Translations under genes and position numbers: made by a program
In this document: positions 13,719 to 26,059 of the stretch, piece by piece
How positions within the stretch are numbered: position 1 is the first letter of the stretch
Layout of the letters: each line of letters begins with the position of its first letter
DNA from: Notolepis coatsorum
Taxonomy: Eukaryota > Chordata > Actinopteri > Aulopiformes > Paralepididae
Assembly (NCBI GenBank): GCA_963971535.1
Contig: OZ020587.1
Coordinates: 155,517,668-155,581,667, forward strand
Reading direction: 5' to 3'
Length of the DNA: 64,000 nucleotides
The notes under the pieces: model-generated
What the model was told of the DNA's origin: nothing
The model's input: only the letters and a program-made list of their open reading frames with translations
The model's database searches: none

Positions 13719-14346
13719 CACGGAGGTAACAACCTGCTAACTATGTTTCTTTAGTAGTTTAACCACCACTAACAACCCTGCTAACTATGTTTCTTTAGTA
13801 GTTTAACCACCACTAACAACCCTGCTAACTGTTTCTTTAGTAGTTTAACCACCCTGCTAACTATGTTTCATTAGTAGTTTAACCACCACCAACAACCCTG
13901 CTAACTGTTTCTTTAGTAGTTTAACCACCACTAACAACCCTGCTAACTGTTTCTTTAGTAGTTTAACCACCACTAACAACCCTGCTAACTATGTTTCTTT
14001 AGTAGTTTAACACCACGGAGGTAATAACCCTGCTAACTATGTTTCTGTAGTAGTTTAACAACCAGAGGTAACAACCCTGCTAACTATGTTTCTTTAGTAG
14101 TTTAACAACCCTGCTAACTATGTTTCTTTAGTAGTTTAACAACCCTGCTAAATATGTTTCTTTAGTAGTTTAACAACCCTGCTAACTATGTTTCTTTAGT
14201 AGTTTAACAACCCTGCTAACTATGTTTCTTTAGTAGTTTAACAACCCTGCTAACTATGTTTCTTTAGTAGTTTAACCACCAGAGGTAACAACCCTGCTAA
14301 CTATGTTTCATCAGTAGTTTAACAACCCTGCTAACTATGTTTCATT
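13719..14346. repeat. Third segment of the junction-copying minisatellite
   Basis: Units with CCACGGAGGTAACAACC near 13719, CACGGAGGTAATAACC near 14015, and ACCAGAGGTAACAACC near 14062 and 14280. It ends in CCTGCCGTCTTAAG, the start of block X second copy. Confidence 0.93.
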
Positions 14347-14700
14347 AGTAGTTTAACAACCCTGCCGTCTTAAGTACCGTTCCATTACTATGAAGAACTC
14401 AAGTGAACTTTGTGAAATCCACACTCCAAGGACAGAGGGAGCGAGTCGACAGTTTTGATTGATTGAAAACTTTTAACAGATTGCAGAATGGGTAATACAG
14501 TACAGCTCAATACACACAATTGTTAAGGGGATGCAGACCAGAGAGACTTTCGTCTTGTTTGCATCAGGGTCCCCCATTTTCAATTCATAACATATATGAT
14601 ATACACATACAGTGTCATAACATACAGTACTGTTACATCCAGAAAACGACAAAAGGCTTGTTTTTTTATAGTTTATTTTTATATAAATATTTGAATTTTG

Positions 14701-14741
<41 letters not shown>

Positions 14742-14947
14742 CGGGAACTTTTATCCACCTGATCCCCCTATTATTCACGGACCGCCCGGCACCGGGACAG
14801 ACCGGTACCAGTTCACCGGGTCGGTGTGGCGAGTCCGTTGTGCCTGTCCGCCCTTTGCCACCGGGGGTGGTTCCCGCTCTCCGCTCCTCCGGTACACCCT
14901 CCCCCGCTCGCTCCGAGATCCTCTCGCCGCCTCCTCCACGCGGCCAG
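14347..14947. repeat. Duplicated block X, second copy
   Basis: Same order as 12568-13184: short minisatellite end, L2 tail, TA run (14706-14737) and GC-rich GGACCGCCCGGCACCGGG segment. After CCACGCGGCCAG it continues into unique sequence. From 14948 to 15239 I recognise no feature. Confidence 0.88.
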
Positions 14948-15239
14948 AACAGAACCTTCCCACGGTACAGACGAGCTGCTCACGAGTCGCCTATCTGTTC
15001 ACTTCCACCACGGCCAAATGAAACATGAGCTGGGGGAGTGGCCAGGGGAGGGGCCGGGGGAGGGGAGGGCAAAACAACTCTTCGGGGCCCCCCATCGGGG
15101 CCCCAAACCGAAATGGCCGCCTTATCTATATTGCCATCCGCCTCGCTGTTCTCGTACATCACTTAAGGCCATTCATCACGGCTGTCAAAAACAGCATGCA
15201 GCGAATCAGCTGCGATATTAAATCACAATTTCTCCTGAA

Positions 15240-15580
15240 GGGGGGGGGGGGGGGGGGGGGTTCAAAATTAAAAGATTGCTAATAAAAAGGGAGGCGAGAG
15301 ACCCCGGGGTAAATGATGCTGCAGTTATCGTGTAAGCTGACCTCCAAACGGTGAGGGGGAGGGAGGGGGGGGGGGCGGGGGGGAGAGAGGAGGAGGGAGG
15401 GGCAGGGGACGGGAGGGATGGAGGAGGGTGTAGGCTGAGGAGGAGGGAGAGAGGAGGGTGTAGGCTGACCTCCAAACGGTGGCCTGGCCACCCTGAGCAG
15501 CGCAGGGAGGCATCGGGGGGGGGGGGGAAGAGAAGAGGGAGGGAGGGAGCAGGGTATATTGATGCAGCTCCTGTGTGTGT
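15240..15580. repeat. Poly-G tract and G-rich low-complexity repeat
   Basis: A run of 21 G (15240-15260) is followed by AG-rich sequence containing GCTGACCTCCAAACGGTG at about 15336 and again at about 15463, with GTGTAGGCTGAGGAGGAGG between. This is strand-asymmetric low complexity; open frames on either strand are artefacts. Confidence 0.8.
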
Positions 15581-15769
15581 GTGAGGAGCCCCCACTCTGT
15601 AATTGTGATTAATAACGCTGGGGCTCGCTATCTGGGCGCAGACAGGCCGGTTTGTCTGCCCACAATCAGCACTTGACAAATGGAGCTAGTTTCGCTGGGT
15701 TTTGTGTATCAAAGAAAACAGATGTAGTCCGGGAAGGCGAGGTGGGGGGGCACGGCAGGGAAATATACA

Positions 15770-16400
15770 TTTTTGTAGCCTGTGTTTACAGCGGGTCAGC
15801 CTGCCGCTGGGTGGGTGTGGAGCGAGGGCGCGTGGGGAAGCCTGCTAGCCTGTGTTTACAGCGGGTCAGGTGGGTGTGGAGCGAGGGCGGCTGGGGGACG
15901 CGTGGTGAATCAAATGTATCTGTAAGGCCCGACAACACACGTTAATGCCCCCATGGGCCGCACACGTCTTCTTTAAACAAGTCAAGGCACATCACAATAA
16001 GTCAAGAAACAAAACAAGAACACCAAAAAGTCCAACATTTTTAAATAAATGCAACACTCCCAGACACACCCCACGCGAAGGTATGGAAAAACTCACTAAA
16101 ACCCAGCAATAGGAAAAAATGCACCACAGGCAATGTGGAGGAGAGAAACCTTAGAAGGGCCGTTCAAGGGGGGGATCTCCCTTCTTAGATGTCGGTGATA
16201 GTAGTGTTGCTATAAAACAGGCGAACAGTTGGTAAGCATGCACACAGGGAAGCCTGCTAGCCTGTGTCTACAGCGGGTCAGCCTGTCGCCGGGTGGGTGT
16301 GTAGCGAGCGCGGCTGGGGGGTTGCGGCGTGGCTGGGGAAGCCCGCCCCCCTGTGTAACGGGTTAGGGTGTGGGCGGGGCGCGTGGGGAAGCCCCCGCCC
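15770..16400. repeat. G-rich tandem repeat with an embedded interspersed repeat
   Basis: Units with GTTTACAGCGGGTCAG and GGGTGGGTGTGGAGCGAGG occur at about 15785, 15850 and again near 16265. Between them, about 15965-16200, is an interspersed piece with CTCACTAAAACCCAGCAATA and GAGAAACCTTAGAAGGGCC, which I know as a common fish repeat motif but cannot class. From 16400 to 16860 nothing specific. Confidence 0.6.
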
Positions 16401-16869
16401 CCCTCCGTCATACATAATACTCTCTGCGCGCACACAACACACGGCACGGTTTGTGATTCGGAGCCCCGCTTGCATAATAATAACACAACTTCCGATTGTT
16501 ATTCTGAGTCCGTGAAGCGGGGGTCAGATCAGATGTATATTTAGAGGCAGGGGAAGCAGCGTTTGCAGCGCGTGTTTTGATTTTTTTTCCAGTCGGCTGT
16601 TCTGTGAAAGGCCCCCGGAACGGTGGGAGAAATGTCCTCTTTAACCAGGTCACTAGTGTGGCGAGCGGAGGGGAGCCGCAGAGTCATCCATCACCGCTGG
16701 AGAGAGTCGTCCATCCATCAGGCCGCTGACCTGGCTCTCTGCACCCGGCCGGCCTGGCCTCTCACTCAGACGCTGCTCTGGCTCTGCTCCACCGTATCAC
16801 AGGAGTGCAGAGAGCCACTACCTCACCAGTCTTTCATCTGCTGACCCCCATTTGTCAAAGCGACCCGGG

Positions 16870-17922
16870 GAGAGGGAGAGTGTAGGTAGGGAGGGAGGGC
16901 GGGTGAGTAGGGAGGGAGGGAGGGAGAGTGTGGTAGTGTGGAGAGGGAGTGAGATGGATTGAGGGAGAGCGAGGGAGGCAGAGTGTGGTAGTGTGGAGAG
17001 GGAGTGAGATGGATGGATGGAGGGAGAGCGAGGGAGGTGGAGAGGGAGGGAGGGAGATGGTGTGGAGAGGAGTGAGATGGAGGGAGGGAGAGCGAGGGAG
17101 GGAGGGAGGAGCGAGAGAGGGAGGAGTGTAGAGAGGGGGGAGGAGTGTAGAGAGGGAGAAGAGAGCGAAACGAGTGTAGAGAGAGCGAGCGGGAGGGGAG
17201 TAGTGTAGAGGGGGAGAAGAGAGCGAGACGAGTGTAGAGAGCGAGCGGGAGGAGTGTAGAGGGGGAGAAGAGAGCGAGACGAGGGTAGAGAGAGCGAGCG
17301 GGAGGGGAGGAGTGTAGAGGGGGAGAAGAGAGCGAGACGAGTGTAGAGAGCGAGCGGGAGGGGAGGAGTGTAGAGGGGGAGAAGAGAGCGAGACGAGGGT
17401 AGAGAGAGAGCGAGCGGGAGGGGAGGAGTGTAGAGGGGGAGAAGAGAGCGAGACGAGTGTAGAGAGCGAGCGGGAGGGGAGAAGTGTAGAGGGGGAGAAG
17501 AGAGCGAGAAGAGTGTAGAGAGAGCGAGCGGGAGGGGAGGAGTGTAGAGGGGGAGAAGAGAGCGAGACGAGTGTAGAGAGCAAGCGGGAGGGGAGGAGTG
17601 TAGAGGGGGAGAAGAGAGCGAGAAGAGTGTAGAGAGAGAGCGAGCGGGAGAAGAGTGAGGGGGGAGAAGAGAGCGAGGGGGGAGAAGAGAGCGAGACGAG
17701 TGTAGAGAGAGAGCGAGCGGGAGGAGAGGGGAGAAGAGTGAGGGGGAGAAGAGAGCGAGACGAGTGTAGAGAGAGCGAGGAGTATAGAGGGCGAGCGGGA
17801 GGGGAGGAGTGTAGAGGGGGAGAAGAGAGGGGGAGAGAAGAGGGAGGGGAGTGTAGAGCGAGAGAAGAGGGAGGGGGGAGTGTAGAGGGGGGAGTGTAGA
17901 GGGGGGGGGGGGGGGGGGGGGG
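16870..17922. repeat. Purine-rich (GA) minisatellite ending in 22 G
   Basis: Units of about 55 bp contain GAGGGGGAGAAGAGAGCGAG, ACGAGTGTAGAGAGCGAGC and GGGAGGGGAGGAGTG. Almost all bases on + are purines for about 1 kb. It ends in a G-run at 17901-17922. The open frame on the - strand is compositional only. Confidence 0.93.
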
Positions 17923-18479
17923 TCAGGCTGAGCTCAGTCTGAGCTCAGTCTCTTTAGCCTACTGTGAATGAGAGCTGCCCCAAGGCTTCACCTTGTGGAT
18001 CTGCAGAGGGTCGCCCCCCCCCTCAGAGGGTCTCTCCCCCCCACCACCACAGGTCACTCAGGAGGTAGAGAAATGACTTGATTCAGTGATGCCCCCCCCC
18101 GCCCCCATTAAGACCGGGCTCCCTTCAACTGTGCAAGTCTCGTACACAAGAGATATCTGCCGCTCGAAGACCTTCTTCTTCTTCTTCCGTCGTTCTCTGA
18201 AATAGCCGCCCGTTCTTCTTCTTCTTCTTCACGTCTCAGCTGCTGCGCGTGCGGGGGAGCGGCCCGGGGAGATTGATTGCGATCGCGGGCGAAAAAGAAG
18301 AGAATATGACAAGATAGATGTGTAAATTATCAGCGTGATGGAGGCAATGATGCAGTCCCAACGCCTTCTGTTTGCTCCCCTCTCCCTGCGAGGGGGGGGG
18401 GGGGGGGGGGAAGAGAGGCGGAGAGAGGGGAGCAGGTTACTTTCTTAGTTATTGGGTAGCTACTGATTGGGTGAATGAC
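17923..18479. repeat. Low-complexity intron sequence with CTT run and 19-G run
   Basis: It contains two CTTCTTCTTCTTC runs (about 18170-18235) and a 19-G tract at 18392-18410. No gene signal. Confidence 0.7.
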
Positions 18480-19490
18480 TGGCCCTCCTGTCACCATATC
18501 TCTCTTCCTTCCTCTCTCTGCTTCTATACAATCTCTCTCCATATCTCTCTTCCTTCCTCTCTGCTTCTATACAATCTCTCGGTCTATCTCTCTTCCTTCC
18601 TCTCTCCGTGTCTATACTATCTCTCTCTCTTCCTTCCTCTCTCTCTCTGTCTATACAATCTCTCTCACTCTCTTCCTCTCAGTCTATATCTCTCTTCCTT
18701 CCTCTCTGCTTCTATACAATCTTGCTCTCTCTCCCCCTCTCTGTCTATCTCTTCCTTCCTCTCTCTGCTTCTATACAATCTCTCTTCCTCTCTCTGCTTC
18801 TATACAATCTCTCTTCCTTCCTCTGTGTCTATAGTCTCTCTCTCTCTCTCTCTGTGTATCGTCTCTCTCTCTCTCTGTCTATAGTCTCTCTCTCTCTCTG
18901 TGTATCGTCTCTCTCTGTCTATAGTCTCTCTCTCTCTCTCGGTCTATAGTCTCTCTCTCTTGTCTCTCTCTCGGTCTATAGTCTCTCTGTATATATCTCG
19001 TCCTTCCTCTCTCCGTGTCTATAGTCTCTCCCTCTCTGTATATATCTCTCTTCCTTCCTCTCTCCGTCTATACAATCTCTCTCGCTCTCTTCCTCTCTGT
19101 CTATATCACTCTTCCTTCCTCTCTCTGCTTCTATACAATCTCTCTTCCTCTCTGTCTATAGTCTCTCTCTCTCTCTGTCTATAGTCTCTCTCTCTTGTCT
19201 CTCTCTCGGTCTATAGTCTCTCTGTATATATCTCGTCCTTCCCCTCTCAGTGTCTATAGTCTCTCCCTCTCTGTATATATCTCTCTTCCTTCCTCGCCGT
19301 GTCTATACAATATCTCTCTCTCTTTCTCCCTCTCCGTCTATCTCTTCCTTCCTCTCTCCGTGTCTATACAATCTCTCTCGCTCTCTTCCTCTCTGTCTAT
19401 ATCACTCTTCCTTCCTCTCTCTGTCTATAGCCTCTCTGTCTATAGTCTCTCTCTCTCTCTCTGTCTATAGTCTCTCTCTCGGGCAAACAA
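18480..19490. repeat. Pyrimidine-rich (CT) minisatellite
   Basis: Units around CTCTCTTCCTTCCTCTCTGC and TTCTATACAATCTCTC, grading into TCTATAGTCTCTCTCTC units and back again. About 1 kb in which + is nearly all pyrimidine, opposite in bias to the array at 16870-17922. Long open frames here are compositional. Confidence 0.93.
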
Positions 19491-19544
19491 TCACCCTCGT
19501 AGGGTCAGCTGCACTCTCTCTCTTACACATACCCAAACCCTCAG

Positions 19545-19893
19545 TGGAGACATATACACACACACACTCTCAAACAAACACACATCAACAGACATGCACG
19601 CACGGCCCCTCCCCTCCTCGTGGCTCTGGGGGGAAGGGAGGGGGGGGGGGGGGGGGGGGTAGTGGGGTAATGGGAGGGGAGTTGTGGCCTGCTCTCCGAG
19701 AGAGCGAGATGGAGAGAAGGGGGGCAGAGGGAGAGAGACTCATACACAGAGAGAGGGAGGGAGAGAGAGACTCATACACACACAGAGAGGCTGCCACAGA
19801 GAGGGAGAGAGAGATAGAGAGAGAGAGAGAGACACACACAGAGAGACACACACTCACACACAGACACACACAGAGAGAGAGAGGCTGCCACAC

Positions 19894-19937
<44 letters not shown>

Positions 19938-20375
19938 AGAGACTCATACACAGACAGAGAGGCTGCCACAGAGAGGGAGAGGGAGAGAGAGAGAGACACA
20001 CACACAGACACACACACAGAGAGGGACACACACGCACAGAGAGAGAGAGGCTGCCACACAGACAGAGAGAGAGAGAGAGAGGGAGGGAGAGACTCATACA
20101 CAGACAGAGAGGCTGCCACAGAGAGGGAGAGAGAGAGAGAGGGAGAGAGAGACACACACACAGACACACACACAGAGAGGGACACACACGCACAGAGAGA
20201 GGGAGAGAGAGGCTGCCACAGAGGGAGGGAGAGGGGGAGAGGGAGGGAGGGAGAGGCTTCCACAGAGACACACACAGAGAGAGGGAGAGGCTTCCACAGA
20301 GAGGGAGAGGAAGGGAGAGAGAGAGAGAGACGCACACAGAGAGAGGGAGACACACAGGGAGAGGCTTCCACAGCC
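19545..20375. repeat. GAGA/CACA compound minisatellite
   Basis: Units with GAGGCTGCCACAGAGAGGG, GAGACTCATACACAGACAG and CACACACAGACACACAC repeat about six times. A 20-G run lies at 19640-19659. Both strands carry long spurious open frames. Confidence 0.92.
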
Positions 20376-20696
20376 CCCCACCGGCCCCTCCCCTGGGAAC
20401 ACACAGGGCCTAATGAGTTTGATAGTCTGCTGAGCTCCATAAATCATGCCATGCAAAACATTTCTCCTCTCTGAATAAAAACATTTATCACCCTCTGTTT
20501 ATTCACTCACTCTCACAAGATTGATTGGCTCCCAGCAGCCTGCTGAGCGATCAGCCGTGCCGATTCCTCTATTTCTAACACCCGCCCCTGCCCCATTGGT
20601 TGTCGTCCTCGTCGTTTTCTTTTTTGTCTTTTCTCCATCCTTCTAGTGGGGAAACTTGAGATGGAGAAATCCAGTTTTTGCTGTTTTTCTTTGATT

Positions 20697-21428
20697 AGAT
20701 TCAAATGTATTTTGCATTATGCAGCACGAGTACGGTACAACGAAAAGAAGTTTGGTGTCCAACCTTTTCTCTTCTTTAAGAAACAGAATTTTTTCTCTTT
20801 ATTATTATAATAATAATATGTTCTTTACATTAGTATTAGTATTACATATTAATATGATATTGTAAGGAAGGGGCAGGACCCGATGAGCTATGTTGACTAT
20901 CGCTTCAATGTCTAGGAAGATATATTTAATTTTATTTAGTATTTCATTAAATTTTTTTATAACTTTTTTGTTATTTCAAGTTTGTGTGTTTACTTGTTAG
21001 AGATAAATAAAGGATCACCCAGCCTAGTAAACGATTTCTCTCTCACTGACAAACTAAGTCCCACCCTGTGCCTCTAGGGGGCAGGATTATCATCATCACA
21101 GCATGAGCCAAGGGTCCAGAACCCTTTATAGATTAGATTCAAATGTATTGTCGTCATACAGCACAAGTACAGTACAACAAAAAAGAGGTTTGGCATCCAA
21201 CCAGAGTGCAAATGTAACTGTAAAGTGCAATAGTAATATACAGGTGATTAACTGGATGTAACAAATATAAATTAGTACTACTGAGTAATAGTGCTAATCA
21301 GATGTGTGTACAGAGTTGTAGTATTAATATGTACAGGTATAAAGACACTATGGTAGTAAGTCATACTGGCCAGCAGTGTAACTAGTAAGAGTAGGTAAGG
21401 GATATGTATAGATATAATATCTACAGAT
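20697..21428 (-). mobile_element. Two partial copies of the Rex1/Babar-like tail repeat
   Basis: 20697-20765 has ATTCAAATGTATTTTGCATT and CAGCACGAGTACGGTACAAC. 21127-21428 has ATTGTCGTCATACAGCAC and the downstream body with AAAGACACTATGGTAGTAA shared with 4482-5133. The sequence between (20766-21126) is AT-rich with no feature recognised. Confidence 0.6.
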
Positions 21429-21477
21429 TAAATGCCTTGCTCAACGATCGCGCGGTGAGCGACCCCCTCCTTTTTAA

Positions 21478-21868
<391 letters not shown>

Positions 21869-24594
21869 AGGGGCCGCTCCGCCCAAGATGACTGTTTAGG
21901 CGGATGCTTTGCAAAAAGAAAAGAAAAAAATCCTCATTTTTGGAGATTTTCTTTTGACCTTTTTGTTATGGAGGTTGAGGATCTTAAATTCAATCTTATG
22001 ATGACATAATCAAACTGCATTGACTGAGATGGTTGAAAGGAGATTGTATTTTTTCACACCGATCACACGAGGGGAGACTTGGCTCTCCATGGGATCTCTC
22101 GTAATGCGGCTCGATGATTTCACCGTCTCGAAAGCTTAAAAACACTTTTTTTTAATATTTTTTTTTTGAAAATTTCTTCCTTTTGCAGAATAGAAACCTA
22201 GAAGTTAATTTGGGGCGGAAGGATCCTTTAATTCCCACCGTAGTTTTTTCCAACGATCTCGCGTATTCTTTTTTATATAACAACCTTGTCTCGTGGTTTG
22301 GATTAACGGTTACTAAATGTGAATTTATATCTGGACGGAAATTGCGTCTTTCTCAAGTCAATGAAAGTGTTTGTTTTTTTGGTGCCATTCCTGTTGATTC
22401 CCCCCCCCCCCCCAGCAATTTAGCAGCTTTATTTTCACATTGCACTGACATGCTGTAACAATCAATCGATTAATCTTTATTTTTTCAAGCAGGAAGGTGA
22501 CTGAGGATGAGTTTCATTCCAAAACGAGACATCGAGCCACTGTTATGGAATGCGGGCCTCATAGCAGCGTAGGGGGAGGGGAGCTAGAGGTATGGGCAGG
22601 GTAATGGTAGAAAAACATAAATATAGGCAATCATATTAAATCTGAATATAAAAAAATATGAGAAAAATAAACCGTGTAAAAACGAATGAACTCTAAAATA
22701 TAAAAGAATATGAGAGGTTTAAAAACATTGTTGGTAAACTTACAAATGCATGATGTTATTGGATATCTTGAGACCTTGCTTTCTTAAGCATTTGGTTTGT
22801 CATTATTGATCGACCCTCCACCACAGAGATCCAGTGGATATGTCGTGTTTTGGAATGAAACCTCTTGAGATGGCCATCGACTGTCGATCTTCTCCCCCTC
22901 ATCCGTCGACGTGAGGCGAGAATCACTCCGATATCGTCGTGTTTGCTTATGGTTAACGAGATCGTACTCCTACAACAACAAAATCCTTGCCAACTTCATT
23001 AACAAAAAAAAATTTAAATTGTATCTAAATTAACTGTTTGTTTTGTGTTCCTTCAGCCGTAAGCTCTGAAGCTCTGTGCCTTCCTACAGCGACGTCTGCC
23101 CTGCCGTGTCCTGCACTGTTCTCTAACTCCACGTCGCGTTCTCCAGCCCCTTTATACTCGTTTATACCGTACACGTTTTTTGGACGTCATACAGAACGAT
23201 TTTAAAAGAAAGTACAAACCTGGCAAGTTATTTTTTTCTTTCTTGTATCGAGCCTATTTCAGGATATATGTAGTCAAATGATCTTGCTGCGTTAGTAGTG
23301 TGATTTTACTATAACTTTTATAACGTCTTCTTTTTCACGATAAATGTAACTTATTTCTAACACGTTTCTTGTTTCACGATATCTTCCCGTTTCGTGATTA
23401 TCACGTAGAACCGGTCGTTGTCGATGAAATTTAATATCTTGAAACAAACTATTAGCGCAGTGAGATGGTTTAACTTTAATTTGCTTGATGAGTCTCGAGT
23501 ACGAGAGAAAAAGACTCCCACGGTTTGCATTCTAATCTTTTTCTACGGCATTATTATGTCTTCTCCTAAATGTCCCGGTATCGTGCCTTGTGTCGTTCCG
23601 TGCCGCGTGTCGTGTCGCGTGTCCCACATTCCATGCTGCGTGCCGTTTCGTCGTGCCCTCATGCCTTTTCTTTTGGACAGACCTGTTGCCATAGGAGATC
23701 TGTTTGTTGGACTTTGAGAAGTGGTGTGTGTGTGCATCCGTGCGTGCGTGCATGTGTGTGTGTGCCTCTACTGAAAACGTACCTGGTATCTTGAGTAATT
23801 TGACATGTAAAATAGTTTTATATTGAACCTTGCATGGTTTATTAGAGTTTGGGGTAACGCTTTATACATCTGTAAAGGATTGCAAATATATTCATAATCT
23901 ATGATAATGCTTTGCACATGTGTTTATTAATCTTTGAGGTATGATTCACTTTTTTTTCTTTTTTTTTTATTTCATAAATGTTTCCTCAAAATTATATCTT
24001 GCAATTCTCTAGGTTTCTGTGACCCAGAGGCCATTGTGACATCATCACTAGATGAATATTAAATTCTCATAATTCTCACCACCGGTGTGATCGTAAGCCT
24101 CACAGGGTTATCTCCTACAGCTTGAACCTGGCCGTTACTAACTCTTCATAAAGACTCGCAACATGTTAGTTCTTATTTGTCATATTATATATATGTGTTG
24201 TACTTTTATATTTTTTTCATATCTTGCATCATGACGGGCAATGTTGTCCAAATGAATGATAAAAAGCAAATAATAGACATTTCTGAAATATTTGATCGTT
24301 TCAATCGAAGATTACAATTTCCTGCCGATGCTGTTTTAACGACACTTTGCATCACATGAGATGAATTGACCTAATGCAAGCCCCGCCCTGTTTTCTTGAC
24401 CCTCCAATCACATCAACTGCCCCCCCCCCCCCCCCCCCTCAACAAACTTTGTTTAGAGTCGATTGGATTGTCGAACGTGACTATTCATGCCCACGCACGT
24501 AGTGTGATGTATTGTTATTGAGGGTGGGAAAAGTCTGAATATCGCCCGCCATATTGCCCAACCTTAACTATAATCTGTTACAGATGTCTAAATT

Positions 24595-24690
24595 AAAAAG
24601 GGGATTAAACTGTTCTAGAATGCAGTGATCCCGGGGATTAAAAGGTTCTAGAATACAGGGATCCCTGGGATTAAAAGGTTTGATAATGAA
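24595..24690. repeat. Tandem repeat of about 40 bp, three copies, in the AGPS 3' UTR
   Basis: GGGGATTAAA, GTTCTAGAATGCAG and GATCCC recur three times with small changes (GGGATTAAAAGGTTCTAGAA). Confidence 0.75.
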
Positions 24691-25037
24691 GGCTAAATGC
24701 AGGGTGTGTGTGTGCAAAGGGCCGGTCAGTAACATGCCTTTATTCACCTGCTTTTCAGTTTGTCTTTTCCTTAACACACTTTCCTTGTCACTGTTGTGAC
24801 CAGCGTGTCTCCTCCTTCCCAAGGCTCCCGCCATGTGGGTAATGATATGGCCTCCGTGAAGCTGCAGTGAAGGACATGGCATTCTGCCTTTTCCCCGGCA
24901 TTTTCTTCCCGTCTGTGAACCTCACGAGCGCTTGAGATCTGAATGTTATGGATGTACCCCTTTTTTGTGTTTTATTTTTTTCACTTCTCTTTATAATGTA
25001 TTAACATTCGAGTACATTTTGTCGATGCTGTTTGTGC

Positions 25038-25043
25038 AATAAA
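25038..25043 (+). terminator. agps: Probable AGPS polyadenylation signal AATAAA
   Basis: AATAAA is followed by TTTAAATAAAAGACTC and a GT/T-rich downstream region. It lies at the edge between quiet UTR sequence and the CT-rich array that follows. Confidence 0.6.
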
Positions 25044-25149
25044 TTTAAATAAAAGACTCAGTCGTCTTGTGTTCCTTTCCGTGGCGTGATGTATGGATTG
25101 ATGGTTCTGACATTTTGAGAAAGCCTTTTCAGACGTTGGGACTGTCCTT

Positions 25150-25530
25150 GACCTACCTCTTCCCCCTCTTGCTCTGTTGCTCCTCTTTCTCTGTTGCTGC
25201 TCTCTACCTCTTCCCCCTCTCATTCTGTTGCTTCTCTTTCTCTGTTGCTGCGCTCTACCTCTTCCCCCTCTCATTCTGTTGCTCCTCTTTCTCTTTCTCT
25301 GTTGCTGCTCTACCTCTTCCCCCCTCTTGCTCTGTTGCTCCTCTTTCTCTGTTGCTGCTCTCTACCTCTTCCCCCTCTCATTCTGTTGCTGCTCTCTCTT
25401 CCCCGTCTCGTTCTCTGTTGCTGCTCTCTCCCTCTTCCCCCTCTCATTCTCTCTCTCCCTCTTCCCCCTCTCGTTATGTTGCCTGCCGCTCCCTCTCTCT
25501 CCGTCTCTCCCTCTCTGTCTGTTTCTCTCA
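25150..25530. repeat. Pyrimidine-rich minisatellite downstream of AGPS
   Basis: Units of about 51 bp contain CTCTTCCCCCTCTCATTCTG and TTGCTCCTCTTTCTCTG. Units shorten toward the right. Long frames on both strands are compositional. Confidence 0.9.
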
Positions 25531-25634
25531 CACTGAATGTATTTTCTCCATGCTGGTTTCCATGCCATCATGTGGTCTAGTGGGAGGTCAGGGGTCAGCG
25601 GTGCAAGAGGCCCCCCACGTGTAATTTTTTTCCG

Positions 25635-25990
25635 TAGCAGCATTTTGCGGAGACGCTCTGATTGCCCACTGACGTTTCTGGTCGCGCCAATCGTGTGACG
25701 GCAAGTTCTTTCGCCGGTTAAGCTTAGGCACTCTTTCGAAGTTGGTTAAGGTTAGAGTTTGTCTTAGAGCAGGGCGACAGAACGCCAGCCCTGATTCCAA
25801 ACTCTAACCTTAACCAACTTCGAAACCAGCTTAACCAGTGATAAACTAGGCGTTAGGTCGTTTTCAGGCTGTTAGACCCGGAAATAGGCACAGAACTTGC
25901 CGTCGCACGATTGGCGCACATGTCACATGACCAGAAACGTCAGTGGCCAATCAGATTGCGCAAACCGAACGCGTAAGTACAACCCCTTAG
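25635..25990. mobile_element. Foldback MITE, family F copy
   Basis: The left arm has CTGATTGCCCACTGACG and GCCAATCGTGTGACGGC; the right arm has GCCGTCGCACGATTGGCGC and CAGTGGCCAATCAGATTGCG. The centre has GGTTAAGGTTAGAGTTTG facing CAAACTCTAACCTTAACC. Same family as 6185-6815. Confidence 0.82.
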
Positions 25991-26059
25991 GGAAAGTATT
26001 CACGCCGACCGAGCGCTTTACCTCGACCTGCGAGCGAAACGTCCGGTCTTGCTGTCGGA

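Larger units (their letters stand above)
21869..25065 (+). other. agps: AGPS 3' UTR (inferred extent)
   Basis: About 3.2 kb of mostly low-repeat, T-rich sequence follows the stop codon. The first AATAAA is at 22666-22671; a better candidate is at 25038-25043, overlapping a second AATAAA-like site and followed by the GT-rich TTGTGTTCCTTTCCGTGG. C-runs occur at 22400-22413 and 24420-24438. Short open frames inside are random. The exact cleavage site cannot be fixed without transcripts. Confidence 0.6.

Noticed and set aside
16855-20456. Frames of 120-387 codons rich in Ser/Leu or Arg/Glu/His
   Set aside because: They follow directly from GA, CT and CA tandem repeats; no domain or codon bias of a gene.
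25067-25624. 185-codon frame downstream of AGPS
   Set aside because: Pyrimidine-rich minisatellite translated as Leu/Ser/Pro repeats.
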